From positions 16,596 through 80,595 of the forward strand of contig JAZOUB010000023.1 of NCBI GenBank assembly GCA_045657945.1: a stretch of 64,000 nt of DNA, written 5' to 3'. Source of the DNA: HGM04593 sp045657945. GTDB taxonomy: Bacteria > Bacteroidota > Bacteroidia > Bacteroidales > Bacteroidaceae. Made by a program: the position numbers and the translations under genes. Shown piece by piece: positions 15,461 through 24,310 of the stretch; positions within the stretch are counted from its first letter, which is position 1; every line of letters starts with the position of its first letter. The notes beneath the pieces are model-generated. The model ran no database searches and was not told where the DNA came from. It saw only the letters and a program-made list of their open reading frames with translations.

Positions 15461-16015
15461 TTGCTGGTTTCAAGGGAGCTTCGTAAGAAAAATATAGCAG
15501 AGTATTTGCTGTATATGTGGCAGGTAGAGGATTTGCTGCGTGCCAATGAATTGTCGATAGACAAAATAAAGAACAACATAGTTGAACCATACAATCTGCC
15601 GGCTGAAGTGTCGGCAGAATTGTTGCAATGGTATGCCGACCTGATTGATATGATGCATCAGGAGGGTGTAAAGCAGAACGGACACTTGCAGATAAATCGT
15701 AATGTGATAATAAGCCTTGCCGACCTGCATCAGCGTCTCTTGCACTCGCCCAAGGTGCCGTTCTATTCGGCAGCCTATTATAAAGCCTTGCCATTCATTG
15801 TGGAGTTCAGGACAAAGAGCGAAGGTCGTGAAAAAAATGAGTTGGAGAACTGTTTCGACGCACTTTACATGGTGTGGATGATGAGGCTCCAAAAGCGTGA
15901 AATGAACGAGGAAACATTGAAGGCGACAAGCGAGATAAGCAAGTTTATCTCAATGCTTTCGCTCTATTTCAAGGAGGACGAGGAAGGAAAACTCGACCTC
16001 GACAGCGAGGAATAA
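15461..16015 (+). CDS. DUF4924 family protein
   Basis: 184 residues from a TTG start at 15461; the conserved region ELRKKNIAEYLLYMWQVEDLLRA begins at once, so no later start is plausible. The protein is helical and soluble, with no signal or membrane segment, and ends in an acidic tail (EDEEGKLDLDSEE). It matches the Bacteroidota family DUF4924, of unknown function. It precedes prfC by 26 bp and is probably cotranscribed with it. Confidence 0.8.
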   Translation: MLVSRELRKKNIAEYLLYMWQVEDLLRANELSIDKIKNNIVEPYNLPAEVSAELLQWYADLIDMMHQEGVKQNGHLQINRNVIISLADLHQRLLHSPKVPFYSAAYYKALPFIVEFRTKSEGREKNELENCFDALYMVWMMRLQKREMNEETLKATSEISKFISMLSLYFKEDEEGKLDLDSEE

Positions 16016-16041
16016 TCTAATACTGGAAAAATATTTTAGAA

Positions 16042-17619
16042 ATGAGTAATATACAGGAGGAAATTGGCCGTAGAAGAACATTTGCGATTATATCGCACCC
16101 TGATGCCGGTAAGACAACCCTTACCGAGAAACTCTTGCTCTTCGGTGGTCAGATACAGGTCGCAGGTGCGGTCAAGTCCAACAAGATCAAGAAGACTGCT
16201 ACATCGGACTGGATGGAGATCGAGAAACAGCGCGGTATTTCTGTAACCACATCGGTTATGGAGTTCGACTATGCCGGCTATAAGATAAATATCCTTGACA
16301 CCCCGGGTCACCAGGATTTTGCCGAGGATACATTCCGCACACTCACCGCCGTTGACAGCGTAATCATTGTTGTCGATAGTGCAAAGGGTGTGGAGACACA
16401 GACACGCAAGCTCATGTCGGTATGCCGCATGCGCAATACTCCCGTGATTGTCTATGTCAACAAGATGGACCGCGAGGGTCGCGACCCATTTGAACTCCTC
16501 GATGAACTTGAGAGCGAGTTGCAGATTGCAGTGCGTCCGCTCAGTTGGCCAATTGACCAGGGCGCGCGCTTCAAGGGGGTGTACAACATATACGAGCAGA
16601 AACTCGACCTATTCACTCCCAACAAGCAGCGAGTTACCGAAAAGGTTGAGATTGACATTGAAAGCGATGAGCTCGACAAGAATATTGGCGAGGATTTGGC
16701 TTTCAAACTCCGTTCCGACCTTGAACTTGTTGATGGTGTATATCCAGAATTCAATGTTCAGGACTATCTTGATGCCAAGGTAGCTCCGGTGTTCTTCGGC
16801 TCTGCGCTCAATAACTTCGGTGTTCAGGAGTTGCTCGACTGCTTTGTAAAGATTGCTCCAAGTCCACGCCCGGTGCAGGCTCTTGAGCGCATTGTAAACC
16901 CCGAGGATTCCAAATTTACAGGTTTCATCTTCAAGATAACCGCTAATATTGACCCTAACCACCGCTCTTGTGTGGCATTCTGCAAGATCTGTTCGGGCAA
17001 GTTTGTACGTAATACTCCATATCGCCACATCCGTTTGGGCAAGGAGCTCCGTTTTTCGTCGCCCACACAGTTCATGGCGCAGCGCAAGAGTACTATTGAG
17101 GAGGCCTATCCCGGCGACATTATCGGTTTGCCCGATACCGGAAACTTCAAGATCGGTGACACGCTCACCGAGGGCGAAATTCTCCATTTCAAGGGATTGC
17201 CAAGCTTCTCGCCCGAGATGTTCAAGTACATTGAGAATGCCGACCCAATGAAGACCAAGCAACTAGCCAAGGGTATCGACCAGCTCATGGGCGAGGGTGT
17301 AGCACAGCTCTTTGTGAACCAGCATAACGGCCGCAAACTCATTGGTACTGTAGGTCAGTTGCAGTTCGAGGTAATCCAGTACCGTCTTGAGAACGAGTAC
17401 AACGCCAAGTGCCGTTGGGAGCCGGTGAGCCTTTACAAGGCATGTTGGATAGAAAGCGACGATCCTGCAGAGCTTGAGGCGTTCAAAAAACGCAAATACC
17501 AGTATATGGCGAAGGATATTGAGGGACGTGATGTGTTCCTGGCTGACAGCGGTTATGTGCTGCAGATGGCGCAGAACGACTTCAAGTCAATCCGCTTCCA
17601 CTTTACAAGCGAATTCTAA
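16042..17619 (+). CDS. prfC: Peptide chain release factor 3
   Basis: 525 residues, the usual RF3 length. A translational GTPase that removes RF1/RF2 from the ribosome after termination. The G motifs are in order: SHPDAGKTTLTEKLL (G1), RGISVTTSVMEF (G2), DTPGHQDF (G3) and NKMDREGRDP (G4). Domain II/III motifs such as GQLQFEVIQYRLENEY follow. The start is well supported (MSNIQEEIGRRRTFAIISHP). The Sua5-type gene follows after 12 bp. Confidence 0.96.
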   Translation: MSNIQEEIGRRRTFAIISHPDAGKTTLTEKLLLFGGQIQVAGAVKSNKIKKTATSDWMEIEKQRGISVTTSVMEFDYAGYKINILDTPGHQDFAEDTFRTLTAVDSVIIVVDSAKGVETQTRKLMSVCRMRNTPVIVYVNKMDREGRDPFELLDELESELQIAVRPLSWPIDQGARFKGVYNIYEQKLDLFTPNKQRVTEKVEIDIESDELDKNIGEDLAFKLRSDLELVDGVYPEFNVQDYLDAKVAPVFFGSALNNFGVQELLDCFVKIAPSPRPVQALERIVNPEDSKFTGFIFKITANIDPNHRSCVAFCKICSGKFVRNTPYRHIRLGKELRFSSPTQFMAQRKSTIEEAYPGDIIGLPDTGNFKIGDTLTEGEILHFKGLPSFSPEMFKYIENADPMKTKQLAKGIDQLMGEGVAQLFVNQHNGRKLIGTVGQLQFEVIQYRLENEYNAKCRWEPVSLYKACWIESDDPAELEAFKKRKYQYMAKDIEGRDVFLADSGYVLQMAQNDFKSIRFHFTSEF

Positions 17620-17631
17620 AAGCATTTGAGT

Positions 17632-18204
17632 ATGGGTACAATAGCCGATGAAGTAAAAAAATGTATAGAGGTTATGCGCCAGGGTGGCGTAATCCTTTAC
17701 CCTACAGATACAGTCTGGGGCATTGGTTGTGACGCGACAAATGCCGAGGCTGTGAAAAAGGTGTTCGAAATCAAGAAACGCTGCGACAGCAAGGCCTTGC
17801 TTCTTCTGGTTGACAGCGCCGACCGCCTTGCGCGCTATGTGGGAAATGTACCATCTGTAGCATGGGATTTAATCGAACTGACTGACAAGCCATTGACAAT
17901 CATATACGACGGTGCACGTAATCTTGCGCCCAATCTCATAGCTGAGGATGGCAGTGTAGGTATAAGAGTAACCCAGGAGATGTTCTCGAGGGAACTCTGT
18001 TTCCGTTTCCAAAAAGCCGTTGTCTCTACATCGGCCAATATCAGCGGCGACGAGACACCGAACAACTTCAGCGAGATTAACCCCGAAATTATCTCTGCCG
18101 TTGACTATGTAGTGAATTACAAGCAGCTCGAAAAGGGCAAGGCAAAGTCATCAAGCATAATTAAACTTACCGAGAACGGAACTGTTACCATTATCAGGAA
18201 ATGA
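17632..18204 (+). CDS. L-threonylcarbamoyladenylate synthase (Sua5/YrdC/YciO family)
   Basis: 190 residues from the ATG at 17632. The enzyme makes threonylcarbamoyl-AMP from threonine, bicarbonate and ATP for t6A37 modification of ANN-decoding tRNAs. Visible are YPTDTVWGIGCDATN, KKRCDSKALLLLV (the K-R-x-x-x-K nucleotide site) and VSTSANISGDETP. It is the short YrdC-type form without the Sua5 C-terminal domain. It overlaps the ClC gene by 4 bp (ATGA), indicating translational coupling. mtaB at 33445 acts on the same nucleoside. Confidence 0.9.
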   Translation: MGTIADEVKKCIEVMRQGGVILYPTDTVWGIGCDATNAEAVKKVFEIKKRCDSKALLLLVDSADRLARYVGNVPSVAWDLIELTDKPLTIIYDGARNLAPNLIAEDGSVGIRVTQEMFSRELCFRFQKAVVSTSANISGDETPNNFSEINPEIISAVDYVVNYKQLEKGKAKSSSIIKLTENGTVTIIRK

Positions 18205-19991
18205 CGGACGAGAAGCAAAAACCGGGTTTTGTTGACCGCTTCACTGAGTGGAGAGAGAAGCATATTTCGCATAGGCAGTTCGTGCTTGTGCTCAGTCTTC
18301 TGGTTGGTATAATCTCGGCTCTTGCTGCATATCTGCTGCATTATTTCATACATTTCATACAGCACCTGCTTACAGGTGGCTTTGACGAACACACCTTCAA
18401 TTGGCTCTATCTCGTATATCCTGTAATTGGTATTTTCATTACAGGGCTTTTTATACGCAAGGTTGTACGCGATGACATCAGCCATGGTGTCACCAAGGTG
18501 CTCTATGCCATATCTTGCCGCAAGGGCAACATACGTAGCCACAATACCTGGTCGTCAATGATTGCCAGTGGAATAACTATCGGTTTTGGTGGTTCTGTTG
18601 GTGCCGAATCACCTATTGTAATGACCGGTTCTGCAATTGGATCAAACCTTGGCCGTTTCTTCAGGATGGAGAAGAAGGTGATGATGCTGCTCATCGGTTG
18701 CGGTGCTGCCGGTGCTGTGTCTGGTATTTTCAAAGCTCCTATTACGGGTCTGGTATTTGTGATAGAGGTGCTCATGATTGACCTTACGATGTCATCGTTG
18801 CTCCCCTTGCTCATATCAAGCGTTACGGCTGCAACGCTTTCCTATACCCTTATGGGGACTGAGACCATGTTCAAGTTCACTGCCGAGGTCTTTGACCTCT
18901 CACGCGTGCCATATGTGCTTCTGCTCGGTGTTGTGTGCGGTTTGGTCTCGCTCTATTTCACAAAGGTTACAGTCGGCATTGAAAAGTTCTTCAAGCGGTT
19001 CAAGAGCCCATATACAAGGTTGTTGATAGGTGCGAGTACATTGAGCGTGCTCATCTTCCTTTTCCCACCGCTGTACGGTGAGGGATACGATACTATCAAG
19101 CAACTCATTGACGGCAAGCCCGAGACATCGGAGATGATACTCGAGAAATCAATCTTCTTCGAGCAGTCGCATCTGCTGTTGTTGTTCATGTTCCTGGTTG
19201 TGGTTTTCAAGGCTTTTGCCTCAACTGTGACCAACTGTGCCGGTGGCTGTGGCGGTATCTTTGCTCCAAGTCTTTTCCTGGGCTGTGTCACGGGTTATCT
19301 ATTTGCGAGCCTGTGCAATGAAATAGGTGTCGGAGTGGAGGTGATTGAAGCGAATTTCGCCCTTTTTGGAATGGCTGCATTAATGTCGGGTGTGTTTCAT
19401 GCACCGTTGACCGGCGTGTTCCTTATTGCCGAATTGACGGGTGGCTACGACCTGTTCCTGCCGTTGATGATGGTTTCGGTGTCGTCATATCTTACCGTGA
19501 GACTGTTCGACAGCAACAATATCTATGCCGTGCGCCTTGCCCAGCGTGGTGAGCTCATCACCCACCACAAAGACCAGGCAGTGCTTACAACCCTGAAGGT
19601 TGCCGATGTGGTTGAAAAGGACTTCATGTCCGTGACACCCGAGATGGATTTGGGTGCATTGACATCTGTGGTTGCAAAGACAAAACGAAACATATTTCCC
19701 GTACTCAATGCCGCCAAGCATCTTGTAGGTATCATATATCTCGACGATATAAGACATATAATGTTCCGTCAGGAACTTTACCACCGATACTCGGTGGCTT
19801 CGCTCATGCGCGAGGTGCCCGAGAGGTTGGGCATAGAAGAGCCAATGGAGGTGGTAATGCGCAAGTTCGAGAAGACCCGTGCATGGAACTTGCCGGTAGA
19901 GGATATAACAGGTGAATACATCGGCTTCATATCAAAGTCGGCAATCTTCACCGCATACCGTAATACATTGTTGGAATTTACATCTGATTGA
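18201..19991 (+). CDS. ClC-family chloride channel/transporter with C-terminal CBS domains
   Basis: 596 residues. The ClC membrane domain covers about residues 25-440, with the selectivity signatures GGSVGAESPIV (usual GxGIP/GREGP region) and GGCGGIFAPSLFLG. A CBS pair follows from about residue 455 (VEKDFMSVTPEMDLGALTSV, LVGIIYLDDIRHIMF). It would move Cl-, or exchange Cl- or F- for H+, across the inner membrane. Tyr and Glu gating residues were not assigned. It overlaps the preceding gene by 4 bp and is followed by fmt after 2 bp. Confidence 0.9.
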   Translation: MTDEKQKPGFVDRFTEWREKHISHRQFVLVLSLLVGIISALAAYLLHYFIHFIQHLLTGGFDEHTFNWLYLVYPVIGIFITGLFIRKVVRDDISHGVTKVLYAISCRKGNIRSHNTWSSMIASGITIGFGGSVGAESPIVMTGSAIGSNLGRFFRMEKKVMMLLIGCGAAGAVSGIFKAPITGLVFVIEVLMIDLTMSSLLPLLISSVTAATLSYTLMGTETMFKFTAEVFDLSRVPYVLLLGVVCGLVSLYFTKVTVGIEKFFKRFKSPYTRLLIGASTLSVLIFLFPPLYGEGYDTIKQLIDGKPETSEMILEKSIFFEQSHLLLLFMFLVVVFKAFASTVTNCAGGCGGIFAPSLFLGCVTGYLFASLCNEIGVGVEVIEANFALFGMAALMSGVFHAPLTGVFLIAELTGGYDLFLPLMMVSVSSYLTVRLFDSNNIYAVRLAQRGELITHHKDQAVLTTLKVADVVEKDFMSVTPEMDLGALTSVVAKTKRNIFPVLNAAKHLVGIIYLDDIRHIMFRQELYHRYSVASLMREVPERLGIEEPMEVVMRKFEKTRAWNLPVEDITGEYIGFISKSAIFTAYRNTLLEFTSD

Positions 19992-19993
19992 TA

Positions 19994-20983
19994 ATGGAAA
20001 ATTTGAGAATAGTATACTTGGGAACCCCCGATTTCGCAGTGGAACCCTTGCGCCGTCTGCTCGAGAAACAGCGTGAGTGCAGCAACTGCAGCTATGAGAT
20101 TGTTGGTGTTGTGACAATGCCCGACAAGATGATTAACAAACGAGGTAACCAACTCCTCATGAGTCCCGTGAAACAATATGCCGTGGAGCAGGGCTTGCCG
20201 GTGTTGCAACCGGAATCTTTGAAGGATGAGGCGTTCCAGAGCGCGTTGCGTGCGTGGGGTGCCGACCTACAGATTGTCGTAGCTTTTCGTATGCTCCCTG
20301 AGAGCGTGTGGAACATGCCCCGTTTGGGAACATTCAATCTCCATGCCTCGTTGCTTCCACAATACCGTGGTGCAGCCCCAATCAACTGGGCAATAATCAA
20401 CGGCGACAAGGAAACGGGTGTTACAACCTTCTTCCTCAAACACGAGATAGACACGGGCGATGTCATTTATCGAGATGTCGTTGCTATTGATGAGAACGAT
20501 AATGCCGGAACACTGCACGACAAGCTCATGCTGCAGGGTGGTGAGACTGTCTTGCGTACAGTCGAGGCTATCGTGAAGGAGAGTGTGACTGCATTGCCCC
20601 AGACCGACATGTATATCAACGAGAGCGAACTGCGCCCGGCACCAAAGATTTTCCGCGACACATGCCGCATCAATTGGCAGGGAAGTGTAGATGGTATATA
20701 CAACTTTGTGCGCGGTATGTCGCCATATCCTGCTGCGTGGTGCGAGTTTGTTGATGCCGAGGGGCGTCTGACTGCTGTCAAGGTATATTCGGTTACAAAG
20801 GAGTATGCCGCGCATGGCAAAGAGGTGGCAACCGTTGTTACTGACAATAAAAATTATATAAAGGTAGCAGTTGACGGTGGATATATCCTGCTCGCCGATG
20901 TGCAGCTTGCAGGCAAGAAGCGTATGCCTGTTGCCGACCTTCTGCGTGGTTTCTCAATAGAGGGAATGACACTTGTAAAATAA
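19994..20983 (+). CDS. fmt: Methionyl-tRNA formyltransferase
   Basis: 329 residues from the ATG at 19994. It formylates initiator Met-tRNA using 10-formyl-THF. The start LRIVYLGTPDFAVEPL, the hydrolase-like motif FNLHASLLPQYRGAAPINWAI (with the catalytic Asn/His region), TGVTTFFLKHEIDTGD and the C-terminal OB domain KRMPVADLLRGFSIEGM all fit. It is the last gene of a tight run with prfC, the Sua5-type gene and the ClC gene, and a strong terminator follows. It pairs functionally with def at 58074. Confidence 0.96.
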   Translation: MENLRIVYLGTPDFAVEPLRRLLEKQRECSNCSYEIVGVVTMPDKMINKRGNQLLMSPVKQYAVEQGLPVLQPESLKDEAFQSALRAWGADLQIVVAFRMLPESVWNMPRLGTFNLHASLLPQYRGAAPINWAIINGDKETGVTTFFLKHEIDTGDVIYRDVVAIDENDNAGTLHDKLMLQGGETVLRTVEAIVKESVTALPQTDMYINESELRPAPKIFRDTCRINWQGSVDGIYNFVRGMSPYPAAWCEFVDAEGRLTAVKVYSVTKEYAAHGKEVATVVTDNKNYIKVAVDGGYILLADVQLAGKKRMPVADLLRGFSIEGMTLVK

Positions 20984-21008
20984 AATCAATTCATTGGAAA
21001 ATTGCTAT

Positions 21009-21047
21009 AATATCGCGGGGTTGCAACGCATGCAACCCCGCGATATT
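21009..21047 (+). terminator. Strong hairpin after fmt
   Basis: A perfect 17-bp stem (21009-21025 with 21031-21047) with a 5-nt loop. It lies 26 bp past fmt; the trailing T-run is short. Confidence 0.75.
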
Positions 21048-21186
21048 GTGTAAAAACCGTTTTTTTTATTAAAATATTTGGATTTGAACTATTATTTTCT
21101 TTCCTTTGCGGAGTAAATCTATTATAAACCTGTAAAAACCTATTGCCTATAGAAAAATCTCTACTTCAATTTTAACAGTAGAAATA

Positions 21187-21780
21187 ATGGATAAACTAAA
21201 GCAGATGACCGATGATTTGTTGGTCTCACTTTATTTGGAAGGCAATAATTCAGCATTCGATGTTTTGCTGAACCGTCATAAGGACAGGTTGTTCAACTAT
21301 ATATTCTTTATCGTACGCTCAAAGGAGGTGGCCGAGGATATCTTCCAGGAGACTTTTGTCAAGGCTATCGTAACCTTGCAGCAGGGTCGTTATACCAATG
21401 ACGGCAAGTTCGCGGCATGGATTACACGCATTGCCCACAATCTTGTAATAGACCAGTTCCGCATTGAGAGGAACGAGAATACCGTTTCAAACGATGAGAC
21501 CGAGGTTGACCTGCTCAACGATGCAAGGCTTGCCGAGGGCACAGTCGAGAACCGCATGGTCAACGAGCAGGTGCTCAAGGATGTGCGCATGCTTGTCGAT
21601 GAATTGCCCGACTGCCAGCGCGAGGTGGTCTTCATGCGTTATTATCAGGATTTGTCGTTCAAGGATATTGCCGACATCACTGGTGTGAGCATAAACACAG
21701 CACTTGGCCGCATGCGCTATGCCATTCTTAACATGCGTCGCATAGCTGCCGAGAAAAACATTTCGCTTGTACTTGACTAA
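21187..21780 (+). CDS. ECF-type sigma-70 family RNA polymerase sigma factor
   Basis: 197 residues. Region 2 (residues ~25-95) contains VLLNRHKDRLFNYIFFIV, EVAEDIFQETFVKAI and FAAWITRIAHNLVIDQFR. Region 4 (~135-190) contains LPDCQREVVFMRYYQDLSF and the helix-turn-helix IADITGVSINTALGRMRYA. Regions 1 and 3 are absent, as in ECF sigmas. No FecR-type anti-sigma gene follows. Instead a 61-residue protein gene lies 134 bp downstream beyond a hairpin. The target regulon is unknown; stress or envelope response is the default guess. Confidence 0.9.
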   Translation: MDKLKQMTDDLLVSLYLEGNNSAFDVLLNRHKDRLFNYIFFIVRSKEVAEDIFQETFVKAIVTLQQGRYTNDGKFAAWITRIAHNLVIDQFRIERNENTVSNDETEVDLLNDARLAEGTVENRMVNEQVLKDVRMLVDELPDCQREVVFMRYYQDLSFKDIADITGVSINTALGRMRYAILNMRRIAAEKNISLVLD

Positions 21781-21832
21781 AATTGTGCCGCAACCGCCCT
21801 CACATGGCGTGTGTGCACTCTTTCGATAGAAT

Positions 21833-21871
21833 AGTATGTCCCGTGAAGAAATTTTCTTCACGGGACATACT
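21833..21871 (+). terminator. Perfect 19-bp hairpin after sigma factor gene
   Basis: Arms 21833-21851 and 21853-21871 are exact inverse complements with a 1-nt centre. It lies 52 bp past the sigma stop codon. It is either a terminator or a processing hairpin between this gene and the small ORF. Confidence 0.7.
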
Positions 21872-21914
21872 ATTTGTTATTCCAGAACGTTATTATATCA
21901 GAACATTCAAATAA

Positions 21915-22100
21915 ATGCCTATGGATAAAACTTCTACTCCGGAATTCAAGATTGATGCTTCTGTCATCAGACAGGCACTTAAAAGCGAAAAACTTCCCAA
22001 ACCTGGTGTCACTTCGCTCGAGTTCATCAAGAACTTTGCAAGGAACTTCAGAATCCAGCGAGGTGTTGAGGGGGAGATAAGGGAGATGGTACTAAACTGA
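21915..22100 (+). CDS. 61-residue conserved-type hypothetical protein
   Basis: Starts at the ATG at 21915; a second ATG is two codons later. The sequence MPMDKTSTPEFKIDASVIRQ and a C-terminal part with PGVTSLEFIKNFARNFR looks like a short soluble helical protein. Similar small proteins follow sigma factor genes in other Bacteroidales as far as I recall. The C-terminus is basic (RNFRIQRG). It could be a small anti-sigma-like or adaptor protein, but nothing in the sequence proves function. Confidence 0.6.
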   Translation: MPMDKTSTPEFKIDASVIRQALKSEKLPKPGVTSLEFIKNFARNFRIQRGVEGEIREMVLN

Positions 22101-22109
22101 ATAATGCTA

Positions 22110-22220
22110 GTGACTAAAAAGCAAATTTCTGCGTTACGCTTGTCTCCAAAAGCCTCATTTACTTCAAGTAAACTCCGGTTTTGGAGCCTTCGCAAGCCTT
22201 GAACTTTGCATTTTATTCAC
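22110..22220. repeat. 111-bp palindromic intergenic repeat, copy 2
   Basis: Second copy of the element at 6099-6210, beginning 10 bp after the 61-residue ORF. Ends GTGACTAAAA/TTTTATTCAC are inverted repeats, and the central stem is CTCCAAAA/TTTTGGAG plus TTTACTT/AAGTAAA. Relative to copy 1, G replaces A at the left tip and C replaces T at the right tip. CTCCAAAA/TTTTGGAG replaces CTTTAAA/TTTAAAG. Pairing is kept in each copy. Confidence 0.8.
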
Positions 22221-22229
22221 TACCTATAG

Positions 22230-22266
22230 CAGAGGGTGACTTGGGGTTACCCTCTGTTGTTTTTTT
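22230..22266 (+). terminator. Terminator upstream of FISUMP lipoprotein gene
   Basis: An 8-bp stem (22230-22237 with 22249-22256) followed by TTGTTTTTTTG. With the palindromic repeat and the promoter at 22353, this accounts for most of the 332-bp gap 22101-22432. Confidence 0.65.
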
Positions 22267-22352
22267 GTATGAACGATATGGCTGTTGTCCAATACTGCCA
22301 TTTCTCTTCGTGTGTTGCCCCAATTGCTATATCGTTTCTTTTTTAGTCGAAT

Positions 22353-22383
22353 TTTGTTAAAACCGGACAAATGACTATTTTTG
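22353..22383 (+). promoter_or_regulatory. Consensus promoter for FISUMP lipoprotein gene 1
   Basis: TTTG (22353-22356), 19 nt, TATTTTTG (22376-22383). The start codon is 50 bp further on. Confidence 0.8.
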
Positions 22384-22432
22384 CGTCAAATGACAGCAGT
22401 GTTCAAGCAAAATCTATAAAATCAATACATTT

Positions 22433-24064
22433 ATGAAAAAACATTATCCACTTCTTTTAGCCATTTTAGTGGCTTTCACGTCGTTTTTTGTTTCGTGCGA
22501 CGAGGATAATTTTGAAGATTCAAACAGATGCAAGATAACCGTCACCTGTACCGAAGGTGGCAAGGTTAAAATCTCAAAATATCTTGAAACAACTGAAATT
22601 GTTCTTATTGGTAGCGAGATTGAAGTTGTTGCCACGGCTGACGAAGGATACGCATTTACAGGCTGGTATTTGGGTGATTCCACAGAACCCATCAGTAATG
22701 AGGCTGTTTTTACATTTGTAGCAACAAAGAACACAACGCTCACGGCGCATTTTACAAAACTGTCAAATCTCACCATCTGCAGTGCCGGTAACGGTCGGGT
22801 GTCTTTCAAGGACATGAGCGGAACGTCAAGAATCGCTTTTTATGGTACCGAAGTAACCGTTGTAGCCACTCCATATGAGGACTGCGATTTCATTGGTTGG
22901 TTCATTGGTGATGCGGAGACTCCTTTAAGTACCGATGCAGAATACACATTCGTTGTTGAAGAGTCCGATATTACTTTGACCGCCAAGTTCAGCAAGCGTC
23001 CTGTTGTTGCTGTACGTAGTGCCGGTTATGGTAGTGTTTCTATAAAAGATGTCTATGGAACATCCAAAGCATTTTTGCCCTGCAGTGAGGTAACTGTTAT
23101 TGCTACTCCTGATGAGGACTGCGATTTCATTGGTTGGTTCATTGGTGATGCGGAGACTCCTGTAAGTACCGATGCAGAATATACATTCGTTGTTGAAGAG
23201 TCCGATATTACTTTGACCGCCAAGTTCGGCAAGCGTCATGTTGTTGCTGTACGTAGGGCCGGTTATGGTAGTGTTTCTATAAAAGATGTCTATGGAGCAT
23301 CCAACGCCTTTTTGTCCGGCAGTGAGGTAACCGTTGTTGCAACTCCCTATGCGGACTGCGATTTTATTGGTTGGTTCATTGGTGATGCGGAGACTCCTGT
23401 AAGTACCGACGCAGAATATACATTCGTTGTTGAAGAGGATATAACTTTGATTGCCAAGTTTAAATTTAGAACAACTAATCCCAATGGCCACGAATATGTT
23501 GACCTTGGCTTGCCCAGCGGCTTGAAGTGGGCAACCTGCAATGTAGGTGCATCCTCTCCCGAGGATTACGGCGGTTACTATGCCTGGGGTGAAATCGAGG
23601 AAAAAGAGAATTACTCTTGGAGCACCTACAAATGGTGCAACGGAAGTGATGATACAATGACCAAATATTGCACAAGCAGCAGTTACGGAACCGTTGACAA
23701 TCAAACCGTTCTCGACCCCGAGGACGATGTAGCCCACGTAAAATGGGGCGGTACCTGGCGTATGCCTACAGAGGCTGAACAAGACGAACTACGCTACAAC
23801 TGCACCTGGACCTGGACAACCCAAAACGAAGTGAACGGTTACAAAGTAACCGGCCCCAATGGTAACAGCATCTTCCTCCCCGCTGCGGGCTATCGCGACA
23901 GAACGGGAGCCTACTACAGAGGTATCTACGGTCACTGCTGGTCGTCGTCGCTTTTCAGCCATGACAGCAGCAACGCTTGCTTTTTGTACTTCTGCAGCGA
24001 CGATTTCGGCTGGAGCTACAACAACCGCTACTACGGTCTCAGTGTGCGCCCTGTCTCAGAATAA
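22433..24064 (+). CDS. Surface lipoprotein with four InlB-type repeats and a C-terminal FISUMP domain
   Basis: 543 residues. The lipoprotein signal has Cys near residue 22 (AFTSFFVSCDED). Four tandem ~79-residue repeats of the divergent InlB B-repeat type follow, each with a GSEVTVVATP-like strand, DFIGWFIGDAETP and ITLTAKF. The last three are nearly identical in DNA with a 237-bp period. From about residue 350 a FISUMP (Fibrobacter succinogenes major paralogous) domain begins with NGHEYVDLGLPSGLKWATCN and ends YYGLSVRPVSE, a C-type-lectin-like fold. It is probably an outer-surface protein that binds a ligand. A paralogue with shuffled domains lies at 37393. Confidence 0.85.
   Translation: MKKHYPLLLAILVAFTSFFVSCDEDNFEDSNRCKITVTCTEGGKVKISKYLETTEIVLIGSEIEVVATADEGYAFTGWYLGDSTEPISNEAVFTFVATKNTTLTAHFTKLSNLTICSAGNGRVSFKDMSGTSRIAFYGTEVTVVATPYEDCDFIGWFIGDAETPLSTDAEYTFVVEESDITLTAKFSKRPVVAVRSAGYGSVSIKDVYGTSKAFLPCSEVTVIATPDEDCDFIGWFIGDAETPVSTDAEYTFVVEESDITLTAKFGKRHVVAVRRAGYGSVSIKDVYGASNAFLSGSEVTVVATPYADCDFIGWFIGDAETPVSTDAEYTFVVEEDITLIAKFKFRTTNPNGHEYVDLGLPSGLKWATCNVGASSPEDYGGYYAWGEIEEKENYSWSTYKWCNGSDDTMTKYCTSSSYGTVDNQTVLDPEDDVAHVKWGGTWRMPTEAEQDELRYNCTWTWTTQNEVNGYKVTGPNGNSIFLPAAGYRDRTGAYYRGIYGHCWSSSLFSHDSSNACFLYFCSDDFGWSYNNRYYGLSVRPVSE
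22770..23466 (+). repeat. Tandem 237-bp coding repeats (79 codons)
   Basis: The marker GCGATTT..ATTGG recurs at about 22884, 23121 and 23358, exactly 237 bp apart, in frame. The units share long identical blocks, so expansion is recent or maintained by conversion. A fourth, more diverged unit precedes them. Confidence 0.85.
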
Positions 24065-24123
24065 GCTGAAAGCTGCGATTAAGCGAGCGCAACGCAAGTT
24101 TACTTGCAAGTTGCACTGCGAGC
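24065..24123 (+). repeat. Intergenic repeat family 2, copy A
   Basis: Starts right after the FISUMP gene stop codon. The core GAGCGCAACGCAAGTTTACT and the rest of a 54-bp block recur on the minus strand at 39599-39652 with about five differences. It contains GCAAGTTTACTTGC, itself an inverted repeat. Confidence 0.8.
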
Positions 24124-24253
24124 ATAGGAACTCCCTCCCGGCTAAAGCCGTACTCCCTCTTTAAAAAGCGGGAGAGTTGTTATGCCGTGCGGAGTGCGAA
24201 TGGTTGGCGTTGTCAAAGCGATAAAACAAATTTAAACCCAGGGGTTATTAAAC

Positions 24254-24292
24254 ACAAACTCGCGTTCAGTTTTGGCTGAGCGCGAGTTTGTT
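24254..24292. terminator. Terminator between convergent FISUMP and MFS genes
   Basis: A 16-bp stem (24254-24269 with 24276-24291, one G-T pair) between convergent genes, with A/T-rich outer arms. It lies 18 bp past the MFS stop codon on the minus strand. Confidence 0.75.
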
Positions 24293-24310
24293 GTTGGTAT
24301 CTCTTATAAC

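Noticed and set aside
21893..22195. 100-codon minus-strand frame resembling another at 5885-6184
   Set aside because: The similarity comes entirely from the shared palindromic repeat; the remaining parts are unrelated and antisense to another gene.
22770..23466. Possible CRISPR array
   Set aside because: Units are 237 bp, contiguous, in frame and coding, with no spacers.
22925..23782. 285-codon minus-strand frame
   Set aside because: It is antisense to the repeat region and FISUMP domain of a clear lipoprotein gene; its own repeats simply mirror the 237-bp units.
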